From the NCBI RefSeq assembly GCF_029360585.1, contig NZ_JAQZSJ010000024.1, positions 1-64,000 on the forward strand: a stretch of DNA of 64,000 nucleotides. Reading direction: 5' to 3'. The translations under genes were made by a program, and so were the position numbers. Below the pieces are notes generated by a model that was given only the letters and a program-made list of their open reading frames with translations, was not told the DNA's origin and did not search any database. Positions 42,401 to 51,177 of this stretch are shown piece by piece. Source of the DNA: Cohnella caldifontis (GTDB lineage: Bacteria; Bacillota; Bacilli; Paenibacillales; Paenibacillaceae). Position 1 is the stretch's first letter. Every line of letters begins with the position of its first letter.

Positions 42401-42919
42401 ATGTCGACACATCTGCTCGCTCCATCCGTGATGAGGGTTCTGTCGACCGTCGGCACCGCGGGTATGGCCTCGTTGGTCATCGCGATCCGGCTCAAAGCGG
42501 CCAAACGGCCGACCTCCTTGCGCAAGCTGATCATCCCCCCTCTCGGCATGAGCACCGGTTTTCTGATGTTTCTCTTTCCGTTCATGCGCGTTCCGTTCGA
42601 ATACGCGATCGCCGCTTTGCTCGTCGGGTTGCTGCTGTCCTACCCGTTGATTCATACCTCCAAGTTTCAGGTCGTGGACGGGCAAGTCTATTTGAAAAGA
42701 TCCAGCTCCTTCATCTACGTCCTGCTCGGTTTGCTGCTGTTCCGGTTGCTGCTGCATCCTCTCGTGGAACAATACGTGACCCTTCCGCAATCCGGCGCGC
42801 TGTTCTTCCTGCTGGCGTTCGGCATGATCTTGCTCTGGAGAATCGTTACGGCGCTCCGGTATTTGAACCTCACCCGGGAATCCGAGCCGGCCTCTGCAAA
42901 AGAAAGCGCAGCGGAATGA
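42401..42919 (+). CDS. ccdC: CcdC-family membrane protein
   Basis: 172 residues with five predicted membrane segments and the family-typical SLRKLIIPPLGMSTGFLMF segment near residue 39. B. subtilis CcdC lies in the cytochrome c maturation region, but its role is not established. No ccdA or other cytochrome genes are adjacent here. A weak purine-rich site (AAGCGGGGA) precedes ATG 42401, and the TAGTAAAAT sequence near 42352 may be the -10 region. A terminator overlaps the stop codon. Confidence 0.82.
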   Translation: MSTHLLAPSVMRVLSTVGTAGMASLVIAIRLKAAKRPTSLRKLIIPPLGMSTGFLMFLFPFMRVPFEYAIAALLVGLLLSYPLIHTSKFQVVDGQVYLKRSSSFIYVLLGLLLFRLLLHPLVEQYVTLPQSGALFFLLAFGMILLWRIVTALRYLNLTRESEPASAKESAAE

Positions 42920-42936
42920 ATCCGCCGCGCTTTTTT
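42906..42936 (+). terminator. Terminator of ccdC
   Basis: The stem GCGC-n-GCGGA/TCCGC-n-GCGC followed by TTTTTT starts within the last codons of ccdC and contains the stop codon in its loop region. Confidence 0.8.
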
Positions 42937-42958
42937 CGCGATTGTTAGCCGTTTGGGT

Positions 42959-43201
42959 TCACTGCCGCCCATCCGTTTCTGCCACTAGGAAAATGTTTCT
43001 CTGCTTCTCCGTATCCGTTTGGATGATCCGTCGGAACGCTTCCGCGTCGAGAAACGCTTCGCCCGGTTCCCGGTCCATGTTCTCGGTCTCTCCGTCTATC
43101 TGCAGCCGGAGCGCGGATAAAGCCGCCGCGTCAGCGGAAACAGCCGATCGAACGTAATATTTAAGGCCGTTAATGAAATATTCGCTCGGGTTGACGATCA
43201 T
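42959..43201 (-). pseudogene. N-terminal fragment of a GNAT acetyltransferase
   Basis: 80 residues match only the first half of a GNAT domain: the start (YYVRSAVSADAAALSALR), the middle helices and the strand (IFLVAETDG) before the acetyl-CoA-binding motif. A stop then falls where the catalytic half should continue. The acetyl-CoA loop is absent, so it should not be an active acetyltransferase. It may be a decayed gene or a cut-down protein. ATG 43201 lacks a strong site. Confidence 0.55.
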
Positions 43202-43340
43202 GGTGTCAGCTCCGCTCTCTCTAGGTTGGATTGGATCAATATCTTACCATTTCGTCCGGCTGCGTCGTCAAGGACGTACTCATGTCCCGCAGCCCCGCCC
43301 CGGTTCTCGACTGGAATCGGCGTTGCGGTATATCGATAAC

Positions 43341-43369
43341 AAAAAAACCGGAGGCTGAAACGCCTCCGG
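43341..43369 (-). terminator. Terminator of the zwf-tkt-fsa operon
   Basis: The stem CCGGAGGC/GCCTCCGG with a 6-base loop is followed by seven T on the minus strand. It is 28 bases past the last stop of the operon. Confidence 0.93.
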
Positions 43370-43397
43370 CTTCCGGTAAATCCCCGATAACTTCGCT

Positions 43398-44063
43398 TTA
43401 TTGAACGGCTTTTCTCCAATCGGCCGCGAACTTCTCCAGGCCTTGATCCGTCAGCGGGTGTTTCGTGATTTGCTCGATGACGGCAAACGGTACGGTGGCG
43501 ATATGCGCGCCAGCCATGGCTACGCGGGTCACGTGATCCGGATGGCGCACGGAAGCGGCGATGATCTGGGCGTCCAGGCTGTGCGTCCGGAACAGTTCTG
43601 CGATGCGGGTCACGAGTTGGACGCCGTCTTCCGAAATGTCATCCAAGCGGCCGAGGAACGGCGAGACGTAGGTTGCGCCGGCGCGGGCGGCCAAGAGCGC
43701 CTGGTTCACGGTGAAGATCAGCGTGACGTTCGTCTTCACGCCTTTGTCGGCGAGGTAACGGCAAGCTTCCAGGCCGGCGAGCGTCATCGGCAGCTTGATC
43801 GTGATGTTTTTGTCGTTGTTGTTGATTTTGATCAGTTCGTTCGCTTGCGCGATCATCTGCTCCGCCGTCACGGCGTCGGGCGTAACTTCCGCGGAGACGG
43901 ACTCGACGCCCGGCACGGCTTTCAGGATTTCCTCGATGCGGTCCTCGAATTTGACGCCTTCTTTGGCGACCAGCGACGGATTCGTCGTCACGCCGGCCAG
44001 CACGCCGATTTTATACGCTTTTTTGATGTCTTCCAGGTTCGCGGTATCGATGAAAAATTTCAT
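43398..44063 (-). CDS. fsa: Fructose-6-phosphate aldolase/transaldolase (FSA/TalC type)
   Basis: 221 residues, the short single-domain class I aldolase of the FSA/TalC subfamily. Schiff-base Lys90 lies in ITIKLPMT; the start [16 protein letters not shown] and the VTTNPSL segment are diagnostic. In Bacillales this subfamily usually acts as transaldolase in the pentose phosphate pathway. It follows tkt after 41 bases in the order zwf-tkt-fsa, fitting that role, and ends at a strong terminator. Confidence 0.92.
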   Translation of the reverse strand: MKFFIDTANLEDIKKAYKIGVLAGVTTNPSLVAKEGVKFEDRIEEILKAVPGVESVSAEVTPDAVTAEQMIAQANELIKINNNDKNITIKLPMTLAGLEACRYLADKGVKTNVTLIFTVNQALLAARAGATYVSPFLGRLDDISEDGVQLVTRIAELFRTHSLDAQIIAASVRHPDHVTRVAMAGAHIATVPFAVIEQITKHPLTDQGLEKFAADWRKAVQ

Positions 44064-44104
44064 GTTATTCCCTCCGAATATTGAATTTGTATGTGGACTC
44101 TTGC

Positions 44105-46099
44105 TTATTGCAGCGCTTGTTTCGCCAGTCGGACGACGTTGTCCACCGTGAACCCGAAGTGCGCGAGCACTTCCCCGCCCGGGCCGGAAGCGCCGAACGT
44201 GTCGATGGACAGGATCTTGCCTTGGGGTCCCGCATAACGGTCCCAGCCGAGCGAGATGCCCGTCTCGAGGACGATCCGCTTCGATGCGGCGTCCGGCAGC
44301 ACGCTTTGCTTATACGCTTCGGGCTGGCGGTCGAACAATTCGCGGCAAGGCATGGCGACGACGCGGACGGAGACGCCGTCCTTCTCGAGCGCCGCTTTCG
44401 CGCCGACGGCAAGGGATACTTCCGACCCCGTCGCGATCAGCACGACGTCCGGCCGATCGTTCGTCTCGGCCAGGATATAGCCGCCCTTCGCGACATTGTC
44501 CTTGTTCCATTTCGTCTCTTCGAAGATCGGCAAGTTCTGACGGCTCAACACGAGCGCGACCGGACCGTCTTTCTTCTCCAGCGCGTACGCCCATGCGCTC
44601 GCCGTTTCGTTGGCGTCGGACGGACGAATGACCGTGAGGCCCGGAATGGCGCGCAAGGAGGCCAGCTGTTCCACGGGCTCGTGCGTCGGGCCGTCTTCGC
44701 CGACCGCGATGGAGTCATGGGTGAACACGTAGATGACGGGCAGCTTCTGCAGCGCGGCCAAGCGGATCGACGGACGCAGGTAATCGCAGAAGACGAAGAA
44801 CGTGCTGACGAACGGCTTCACGCCGCCATGCTGCGCCATGCCGTTGCCGGCCGCGCCCATCGCGTGCTCCCGGACGCCGAAATAAACGTTGCGGCCCGCG
44901 TAAGTCTCGACGGCGAACTTCGCTTCCCCTTTGATATCCGTCATCGTCGAATGGGACAAGTCCGCGCTTCCGCCGAAGATCGAAGGCACGGTTTTCACGA
45001 AATGGTTGATCGCTTCGCCGCTCGCCACGCGCGTCGAGACGGCTTTGGACGTATCGAACGTCAGGATGTCGGATGCCTGAATCGTCACCTTGCCGTCGAT
45101 CGCTTGCTCCAATTCCTGGCCGAGCGCCGGATGTTGGGCTTTAAACGAGGCGAACAGCCGGTTCCAGGCGGCTTCTTTCTCCGCGCCTTTCCGTTTCAAT
45201 TCCGCGAAATGCGCCCGAACGGCATCCGGAACCGTGAACTCTTCCTCATACGGCCAGCCGTATCTGGCTTTGGTCGCCGCCGCTTCTTCTTTGCCGAGCG
45301 GATTGCCGTGCACCTTATTCGTTCCTTCGGCTTTGGAGCCGTAACCGATGATCGTGCGGATCTCGATCAGCGTAGGCTGGTCCTCATGCCGCTTCGCTTC
45401 CGCGATCGCCTCGGCGATGCGCGCGATGTCGTTGCCCTCTTCAACGCGCAAATAGTGCCATTTGGCCGACTCCGCCCGCTGACGCACGTTCTCTCCGAAC
45501 GAAAGATTCAGTTCCCCGTCCAGCGAAATGTCGTTCGAATCGTACAGGACGATCAATTTTCCGAGCTTCATGTGACCCGCCATGGACATCGCTTCGTAGG
45601 AGATCCCCTCCATCAAGCAGCCGTCGCCGACGAGCGCGTACGTGTAATGATCGACGACCGGGAAGCCTTCCCGGTTGAACTTCGCGGCCAGATGCGCTTC
45701 GGCCATCGCCATGCCGACCGCGTTCGCGATCCCTTGCCCGAGCGGTCCCGTCGTCGCCTCCACGCCGTCCGTATGGCCGAATTCGGGATGGCCCGGCGTA
45801 CGGCTGTTCAGCTTGCGGAACTGCTTCAAGTCGTCAACCGACACCTGATAACCGAAAAGATGAAGCAGGCTGTACAATAGAGCGGACCCGTGTCCCGCCG
45901 ACAGCACGAAACGATCGCGGTTGAACCATTTGGAGTTGGCGGGGTTATGGTTCAGGTGTTCGGCCCAGAGGGCGTACGCCATCGGCGCGGCGCCCATCGG
46001 AAGGCCCGGATGGCCGGAATTGGCGGCGTTGACGGCGTCGATGGACAAGGTGCGGATCGTGTCGACCGCGAGTTGCTCAATGGTTTGCGTAGCTGGCAT
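44105..46099 (-). CDS. tkt: Transketolase
   Basis: 664 residues, full length. The thiamine diphosphate motif ([12 protein letters not shown] ... NDISLDG) lies at about 155-190; a pyrimidine-binding middle domain ([24 protein letters not shown]) and C-terminal domain follow. It interconverts C5 and C3/C7 sugar phosphates in the non-oxidative pentose phosphate branch. I chose ATG 46099 (AAGGGGAA upstream). It overlaps the end of zwf by 23 bases, implying translational coupling. Upstream in-frame codons lie inside zwf. Confidence 0.95.
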   Translation of the reverse strand: MPATQTIEQLAVDTIRTLSIDAVNAANSGHPGLPMGAAPMAYALWAEHLNHNPANSKWFNRDRFVLSAGHGSALLYSLLHLFGYQVSVDDLKQFRKLNSRTPGHPEFGHTDGVEATTGPLGQGIANAVGMAMAEAHLAAKFNREGFPVVDHYTYALVGDGCLMEGISYEAMSMAGHMKLGKLIVLYDSNDISLDGELNLSFGENVRQRAESAKWHYLRVEEGNDIARIAEAIAEAKRHEDQPTLIEIRTIIGYGSKAEGTNKVHGNPLGKEEAAATKARYGWPYEEEFTVPDAVRAHFAELKRKGAEKEAAWNRLFASFKAQHPALGQELEQAIDGKVTIQASDILTFDTSKAVSTRVASGEAINHFVKTVPSIFGGSADLSHSTMTDIKGEAKFAVETYAGRNVYFGVREHAMGAAGNGMAQHGGVKPFVSTFFVFCDYLRPSIRLAALQKLPVIYVFTHDSIAVGEDGPTHEPVEQLASLRAIPGLTVIRPSDANETASAWAYALEKKDGPVALVLSRQNLPIFEETKWNKDNVAKGGYILAETNDRPDVVLIATGSEVSLAVGAKAALEKDGVSVRVVAMPCRELFDRQPEAYKQSVLPDAASKRIVLETGISLGWDRYAGPQGKILSIDTFGASGPGGEVLAHFGFTVDNVVRLAKQALQ

Positions 46100-47600
46100 A
46101 ACGTTCCCCTTCTTCTTCGTTATTGTTTTCGTTTCTCTCGTCGAACCACCACTGGAAACCGTCTTCCGCGAGCAGCGCGTCGGACGCTTCGGGCCCGTAA
46201 GACCCCGCTTCATAGAGATGCAGCGGAACCGATTGCTCCTCGAAAGCCTCGAGGATCGGCTTCACCCATTGCCAGGACAATTCGACTTCGTCCCAGTGGG
46301 CGAAGAACGTGCCGTCGCCGCGCAGCGCGTCGCGAATCAAATTTTCGTAAGCCTCCGGGGATTCGGACGGGTTCGCGTGCAAATCGATATGGATCGGCTT
46401 GAATTTGCCGGTGCGGCCGGGCTCTTTCGCGTTCAACTGCAGCGTGATGCTTTCCTTCGGGCCGATCTCGAACACGAGCAGGTTCGGCGCGGCGCTCTCC
46501 CCGCCGGGCAAGGAAACCGGCTTGAGCGGTTCCTTGAACTCGACGACGATTCTCGTCGATTTCTCCTTCATCCGCTTGCCCGTGCGGATATAGAACGGCA
46601 CGCCGCGCCAGTCGTTGCTGTCGATCCGCAGGCGGGCGGCGATGAACGTGTCGGTCATCGAATCCGGCGCGATGCCCGGTTCCTCCCGGTAACCGGCCGC
46701 CGGCTTGCCTTGGATCGTGCCCGCCGCGTACTGGCCGCGCACGACATGCGCGCCGACGGTTTCCTTCTGCAACAGCTCCAGGGCTTCCATCACGTTTTTC
46801 TTTTTGAAGCGCACCTTCTCGGAGGTGCTGTCGTTCGGCAGATGGATCGCCGCCATCATCAGGAGCTGCAGCATGTGGTTCTGGAACATGTCGCGGATGG
46901 CGCCGACGTGATCGTAATAACCCGCGCGTTCTTCCACGCCGAGCGATTCGTTCGCCGTGATCTGCACGTTCGCGATGTAGCGGTTCGTCCACAACGCCTG
47001 GATGACCGGATTGGCTTGCTGCAACGACTCCAGACGCTGCACGATCGGCTTGCCCAAGTAGTGGTCGATGCGGAAAATTTCCTCTTCCGAGAACGCCTGC
47101 GTAAGCGTGCTGTTCAGCTTGCGGGCGGAGTCCAAGTCGTGTCCGAAGGGCTTCTCGACGACGAGGCGTTTCCACCCGCCGGCGGATCCGAGGCCGCTTG
47201 CCTTGATGTTCAGGGCGATCGTCTCGAAATATTCCGGCCCGACGGACATATAGAACAGCCGGTTCGGCGGTGCGCCGAGTTCGGCTTCGCGCTGCCGGAT
47301 CCGCTCCGATAACGTCCGATAATCATCCTCGCGGCCGATATCCAGCACGTGATACCGGAAGCCGCCGATAAAGCGGCGAAGCGATTCCTCGTCCTCCGGC
47401 CGGCGTCTGGAAAATTCGCGCAGCGATTTCTCGACATTGGCCTGGAACGATTCGTCCGTCCACTCCCTTCTGCCGAGTCCGAACAAGGAGAAAGGCTCCG
47501 CCAGCTTGCCGTCTAGGAACAAGTTATATAGGGCCGGGTAGATTTTCCGTTTCGCCAAATCCCCCGTCGCCCCGAAAAGGACAATCGTAGCAGGCTCCAT
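46077..47600 (-). CDS. zwf: Glucose-6-phosphate 1-dehydrogenase
   Basis: 507 residues. NADP-binding [13 protein letters not shown] at residues 9-21; the substrate motif RIDHYLGKP near residue 180; the conserved C-terminal block including [18 protein letters not shown]. First enzyme of the oxidative pentose phosphate pathway. ATG 47600 has AAAGGAG; a longer in-frame start lacks family similarity. It is the first gene of zwf-tkt-fsa, divergent from a LysR gene across a 118-base gap. No 6-phosphogluconate dehydrogenase gene is present here. Confidence 0.95.
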   Translation of the reverse strand: MEPATIVLFGATGDLAKRKIYPALYNLFLDGKLAEPFSLFGLGRREWTDESFQANVEKSLREFSRRRPEDEESLRRFIGGFRYHVLDIGREDDYRTLSERIRQREAELGAPPNRLFYMSVGPEYFETIALNIKASGLGSAGGWKRLVVEKPFGHDLDSARKLNSTLTQAFSEEEIFRIDHYLGKPIVQRLESLQQANPVIQALWTNRYIANVQITANESLGVEERAGYYDHVGAIRDMFQNHMLQLLMMAAIHLPNDSTSEKVRFKKKNVMEALELLQKETVGAHVVRGQYAAGTIQGKPAAGYREEPGIAPDSMTDTFIAARLRIDSNDWRGVPFYIRTGKRMKEKSTRIVVEFKEPLKPVSLPGGESAAPNLLVFEIGPKESITLQLNAKEPGRTGKFKPIHIDLHANPSESPEAYENLIRDALRGDGTFFAHWDEVELSWQWVKPILEAFEEQSVPLHLYEAGSYGPEASDALLAEDGFQWWFDERNENNNEEEGERYASYANH

Positions 47601-47718
47601 CGTGCGATGCTCCTTTCGTGGAGAGCTCAATAGCAAAGCTCTGGTGACTTTTTCATAATCCTACTATAATACGATAAGGGGACATATAAGTAATCGATAG
47701 ATTGATGAGGAGACATAG
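47601..47718. promoter_or_regulatory. Divergent promoter region between zwf and the LysR gene
   Basis: It contains TATAAT on the plus strand (47665-47670) with a poor -35, several minus-strand TATTAT-like boxes, and an inverted repeat AATC-GATA-GATT (47692-47703) that could be a LysR site. The arrangement fits autoregulation plus control of zwf, but the boxes are not decisive. Confidence 0.45.
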
Positions 47719-48606
47719 ATGATGTCTATGATTAAAAATTACGAGCTGTACAAAGTGTTTTATTGGGCGGTCAAAACGGGCAGTTTGACGCAGGCCGCCA
47801 AAGCGCTCTACCTCACGCAGCCGAGCGTCAGCCACGCCATCAAGCAGCTGGAAGACGGATTCGGCGTGCCGTTGTTCTTCCGGACGCCGAAAGGCGTCGA
47901 GCTGACGCAGGAAGGCAACGTGCTCTACTCCTACATCGAGCAATCGATGATCCTGATCGCGCTGGCCGAAGAAAAAATGGCCGCGCTCAAAAACCTGGAC
48001 AGCGGCGAGCTCAGAATCGGCGGCAGCGATTCGTTGTTCAAGCACTATTTGCTCCCGATCCTGGAGTCGTACCATTCGCGCCATCCCGGCATCAAGCTGC
48101 ATCTTCACCACGGCACGACGCCGGAAGTGATCACGTTCCTGAAAGAAGGCCGGATCGACTTGGGCGTCGTGCGGATGCCGATCGTGGATCCGCAGCTTAA
48201 AGTCCGCGAAAGCTTCCAGCTCCAAGACTGCTTCGTGGCGGGAGCCCGCTATGCGGAGCTCAAAGACAAGACATTGTCGCTGGAGCAGCTGCTGCAGTAT
48301 CCCGTAATCCTCTTCTCCCGCAACAGCCGCGCCCGGATGACGATCACGGAGCTTTTTCAGAGCTACGGACTGACGCTCAAGCCGGACATCGAAGTCGGCA
48401 GCGTCGACCTGCTGATCGAGTTCGCGCGCCGGGGACTCGGCATCTCGTACGTGACCCGGGAGTTCGTCTCGAACGAGCTGGAAGCGGGATCCCTGTTCGA
48501 AATCCGGCTGGACGTGTCCCTGCCTCCGTCCCATGTCGGCATCATGACGATGAGGAACATGCCGTTATCCATCGCGGCCAGCCGGTTCATCGAGCTCGTC
48601 GGATAA
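47719..48606 (+). CDS. LysR-family transcriptional regulator
   Basis: 295 residues: N-terminal winged helix-turn-helix (SLTQAAKALYLTQPSVSHAIKQLE, ~20-43), a linker helix, and a periplasmic-binding-like effector domain (~90-290). The GAGGAGA site supports ATG 47719; ATG codons two and four residues later are alternatives. It is divergent from zwf-tkt-fsa, the classic position for a LysR controller of that operon. The effector is unknown; a pathway intermediate is plausible. Confidence 0.88.
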   Translation: MMSMIKNYELYKVFYWAVKTGSLTQAAKALYLTQPSVSHAIKQLEDGFGVPLFFRTPKGVELTQEGNVLYSYIEQSMILIALAEEKMAALKNLDSGELRIGGSDSLFKHYLLPILESYHSRHPGIKLHLHHGTTPEVITFLKEGRIDLGVVRMPIVDPQLKVRESFQLQDCFVAGARYAELKDKTLSLEQLLQYPVILFSRNSRARMTITELFQSYGLTLKPDIEVGSVDLLIEFARRGLGISYVTREFVSNELEAGSLFEIRLDVSLPPSHVGIMTMRNMPLSIAASRFIELVG

Positions 48607-48609
48607 ACG

Positions 48610-48641
48610 AGAAGAGCAGCGGATCGCTCCGCTGCTCTTCT
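48610..48641 (+). terminator. Terminator of the LysR gene
   Basis: A 14-bp perfect stem (AGAAGAGCAGCGGA and its complement) with a 4-base loop. The T run after it is weak. Confidence 0.75.
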
Positions 48642-48717
48642 GCTTCTATCCGAACCTTAATTTTTCGTTTTAGCGGTGTTAGCCGGACGTCAAATGGAGA
48701 TTCCGCTAGGAAACGCG

Positions 48718-48742
48718 AAAAAGGCACCTCGCAGGAGGTGCC
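48718..48742 (-). terminator. Terminator of the YjcZ-like gene
   Basis: The stem GGCACCTC/GAGGTGCC with a 4-base loop is followed by TTTTT on the minus strand. Confidence 0.85.
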
Positions 48743-48798
48743 GCCTTTCATGGCCTCCGGCCATTTCGCCGATTCCGCGCATCGAACGAACGCATTCG

Positions 48799-48918
48799 TT
48801 AGATAAAGAAACCGGCAGAGAGGATGATGACCAGCAGGATGAACAATACGAGTACGAACGCCGCAGCGCCTCCGAATCCCGCGCAACTAAACCCTGCACC
48901 GGCTACTCCGAATCCCAA
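48799..48918 (-). CDS. YjcZ-family small hydrophobic sporulation-type peptide
   Basis: 39 residues: a glycine/alanine/phenylalanine-rich N-terminal half, then the characteristic FVLVLFILLVIIL hydrophobic helix and a short tail. This matches the YjcZ/YtiA-type peptides of spore formers. The TTG at 48918 is chosen because AAGGCGGTGA, almost the full anti-16S sequence, lies 5 bases before it; a GTG at 48927 would overlap that site. A sigma-K-like promoter lies upstream. It sits just past the YcaO gene on the same strand, but with its own signals. Confidence 0.75.
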   Translation of the reverse strand: MGFGVAGAGFSCAGFGGAAAFVLVLFILLVIILSAGFFI

Positions 48919-48961
48919 ATTCGTCACCGCCTTTTCAGTTAGGGATTGGTTGTTACACCCC

Positions 48962-48991
48962 TAACATATGGCGAGGACATTGAACCCGTCA
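48962..48991 (-). promoter_or_regulatory. Possible sigma-K promoter of the YjcZ-like gene
   Basis: The minus strand reads CATATGTTA (48962-48970), matching the sigma-K -10 pattern CATAnnnTA. An AC dinucleotide in TGAC (48988-48991) sits about 17 bases upstream at the -35 position. Confidence 0.4.
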
Positions 48992-49066
48992 GGACAGATG
49001 TCCAGATTTCGGGAATTATGCAGGCGCCCATACGCGATCCCGGCGGAACGGCGCCCTCGCATCGGT

Positions 49067-51016
49067 TTACAGAAAAGGATGAGGGTACGGATTGAGCTCG
49101 TTTTCCGTGAGAGGACGGTCCGTATACCCAAGTGCCATCGGCACCTTGAGCAGCCGATCCAAGCCGTGCACCCGCCTCATGCGGTGACCGAACGTCATCG
49201 GCAACAACCCCGGGATCAGCACCTTGACGCAATGCAGTCCGTTCCGCGACAACTCGGCCGAGGTCTGATCGACGACGATCACCTCGAGCCCCAATCGGCG
49301 GAACCGATTCAGCACGCCCCGCAGGTCTTCCGTCAAATCCGGGCTGGGCGCACGTTCCGCGAATTCGTCGGCGAAGTTTCGCACCGGCCGTTCGGGATTC
49401 CGCAAAAAACGCAGCCGCTCTTCCGCTTCAGGCAAAGCATAGACGAGAGCATGATGCGGCATTTCTTCGACCCGATTCGAATCGCCCAGCATTTCCAGGA
49501 TTTCTTCGCGCCGGGCTTCGGCTTGCTCGCTCAAAAACCGGGTGAAACCCGCCAGCTCGTAAACCGCGCTTTTGGCCGCCCTTACCGGGTCCAAGCTCGC
49601 GCCGGCTGCGCAAATCAGGTTCGCGCCCGTCCGGCGTTTGTTCTTCGCTAGCGCCCAGATGCTCGGGATCCCGTTCTCCGTCGTCGCGTTGAACAAGTTC
49701 AGCTCATATCCGGCCACGGCGATAAGCCGCTCCGCCATCAGCCCCAATTCCCGATCGCCGGCCGAGAACGGATCCAGCCGGGGCAGAGGAAGACGCGCGT
49801 ACCAGGCCATCAGGAACGAGTCGCGCTCCACCGCCTCCATCACGCCATGGAAGACGGCTTCTTCCAAGCTCCCCCCGAGCGCGCAGCCGTTCGAACCTTC
49901 GTTCGCCAAGCTGCCGCCGAATGCCGCGTGGTAATAGACCAGCCCCTCCGGTACGAGAATCGGACTCTCCCGCATGAACGAATACCCCCATACCCACGTG
50001 AGCGGCGCGTCCTGATCGAACGGCTCAAACGGGAAATCTTCGTCCGCGTATTGTTCCGGCGAATAAAGTCCGACGTCGGTCGGGTTTAAAGCCATGTCCG
50101 CCAGATTTCGGTAACTGTCCCGGACTACGGTCTTTTTCCCCCGCGGCGTCGTTCCGCAGTTTCTCTCCAAACCTTCCAAAAGAGCGGACGCCAAACTCAG
50201 CGGATACGCATGCGAGCGACCGGCGGTCCATTCGTCCCCGAAGGCCGAGGGCAACAGGACGAGCACGTCGCTGAACGGATGGGCAAGCTGGAGCCGCGCT
50301 TCTTTCATCACCCCGGTCCTGTCGTCCAGATAATCTTCTTGCAACCGGGAGAAATCCGTCTCCGTCAACGATTTGACGCGAAAGGTACGGGGGTCGGTTT
50401 TCGGACGCGGCTTCAAGTCGATTCGCGCCGATTCCGGCGTATCGTCTGGCAAGCGCCCGCATACGGGACAGAACGGATCCGGGAGAAAGACGTGCCGCGA
50501 ACCTTCCAGCGTGCACAGATCCACCAGGTAAATCCGCCCGTCCGTACGGGGAGTCTCCCGGCCCAGCGCACTCCGCGCTTCCGCCACGATCAAATCGCGC
50601 ATGTGGCGAAGTCCCCACGGCGGAACTTTCGGGTCCCGTTTCACGACCCCTTTCTTCCACAAGGTCATTCGCATCTCCAGCTGCTTCGCGTCATCCGCCG
50701 AGGACGTCGTTCGCCGCTTCAAAGCGCAATGCGGGCACCCCGGCTCGCCGGGCCGGACATAAGGTCCGACGATGCCTTCATCGGCGATCACCGTCGCGCT
50801 AAGCCACGGAATTCCGGCTTCGCGCAGCGCCATGTTAATCGCCTGATACGCCGACGGGCGGTATTCGTCATGAACGGCCACAACGAAAACGACGGATTCC
50901 GGAACGTCGGAACGGATCGCGTCTCCCAGCCGGAGGACGGGACGTTCGGCGGACAGCGATTCGGCCACGAGGTCGGCCAACCTCCCTTCTCCCACGATCG
51001 CGATCTTGTCTTTCAT
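49067..51016 (-). CDS. Fused TOMM cyclodehydratase: leader-peptide-binding E1-like domain plus YcaO
   Basis: 649 residues. Residues ~1-200 are the E1/ThiF-like TOMM 'precursor leader peptide-binding' domain, with zinc-type pairs CPHC (94-97) and CPVC (183-186). Residues ~235-649 are a YcaO domain with the ATP-binding EAVFHGVMEAVERD segment, a GSNGCALG motif and a proline-rich PYPHPFL end typical of azoline-forming YcaO proteins. It should convert Cys, Ser or Thr of a precursor peptide to azolines using ATP. GGGAGGTG precedes ATG 51016. No dehydrogenase, precursor or exporter is adjacent, so it is an orphan like some heterocycloanthracin-type systems, whose precursors are often unlinked. Confidence 0.82.
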   Translation of the reverse strand: MKDKIAIVGEGRLADLVAESLSAERPVLRLGDAIRSDVPESVVFVVAVHDEYRPSAYQAINMALREAGIPWLSATVIADEGIVGPYVRPGEPGCPHCALKRRTTSSADDAKQLEMRMTLWKKGVVKRDPKVPPWGLRHMRDLIVAEARSALGRETPRTDGRIYLVDLCTLEGSRHVFLPDPFCPVCGRLPDDTPESARIDLKPRPKTDPRTFRVKSLTETDFSRLQEDYLDDRTGVMKEARLQLAHPFSDVLVLLPSAFGDEWTAGRSHAYPLSLASALLEGLERNCGTTPRGKKTVVRDSYRNLADMALNPTDVGLYSPEQYADEDFPFEPFDQDAPLTWVWGYSFMRESPILVPEGLVYYHAAFGGSLANEGSNGCALGGSLEEAVFHGVMEAVERDSFLMAWYARLPLPRLDPFSAGDRELGLMAERLIAVAGYELNLFNATTENGIPSIWALAKNKRRTGANLICAAGASLDPVRAAKSAVYELAGFTRFLSEQAEARREEILEMLGDSNRVEEMPHHALVYALPEAEERLRFLRNPERPVRNFADEFAERAPSPDLTEDLRGVLNRFRRLGLEVIVVDQTSAELSRNGLHCVKVLIPGLLPMTFGHRMRRVHGLDRLLKVPMALGYTDRPLTENELNPYPHPFL

Positions 51017-51129
51017 CGGACACCTCCCAGGCTCATCGAACGAGGATCTTGCTCCTAGTTTATGAGCCCGAATGCGAATCGAACATAGGGCCGGGAAAGC
51101 GAATGGATGCGCGCGGCGCGGAAAACGCG

Positions 51130-51157
51130 AATAACCCGCGCAAACGCGATGCGCGGG
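51130..51157 (-). terminator. Terminator of uxaC
   Basis: The 8-bp stem CCCGCGCA/TGCGCGGG is followed by TTATT on the minus strand, about 20 bases after the uxaC stop. Confidence 0.7.
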
Positions 51158-51177
51158 CAAAACAAAGCCGAAAACGA

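Noticed and set aside
44081-45880. Long plus-strand frame (599 codons) opposite transketolase
   Set aside because: Antisense shadow of a strongly conserved enzyme gene.
48799-48918. The YjcZ-like peptide as substrate of the neighbouring TOMM enzyme
   Set aside because: It has one Cys and few Ser/Thr, lacks a leader/core layout, and has its own promoter-like sequence and terminator; adjacency is probably coincidental.
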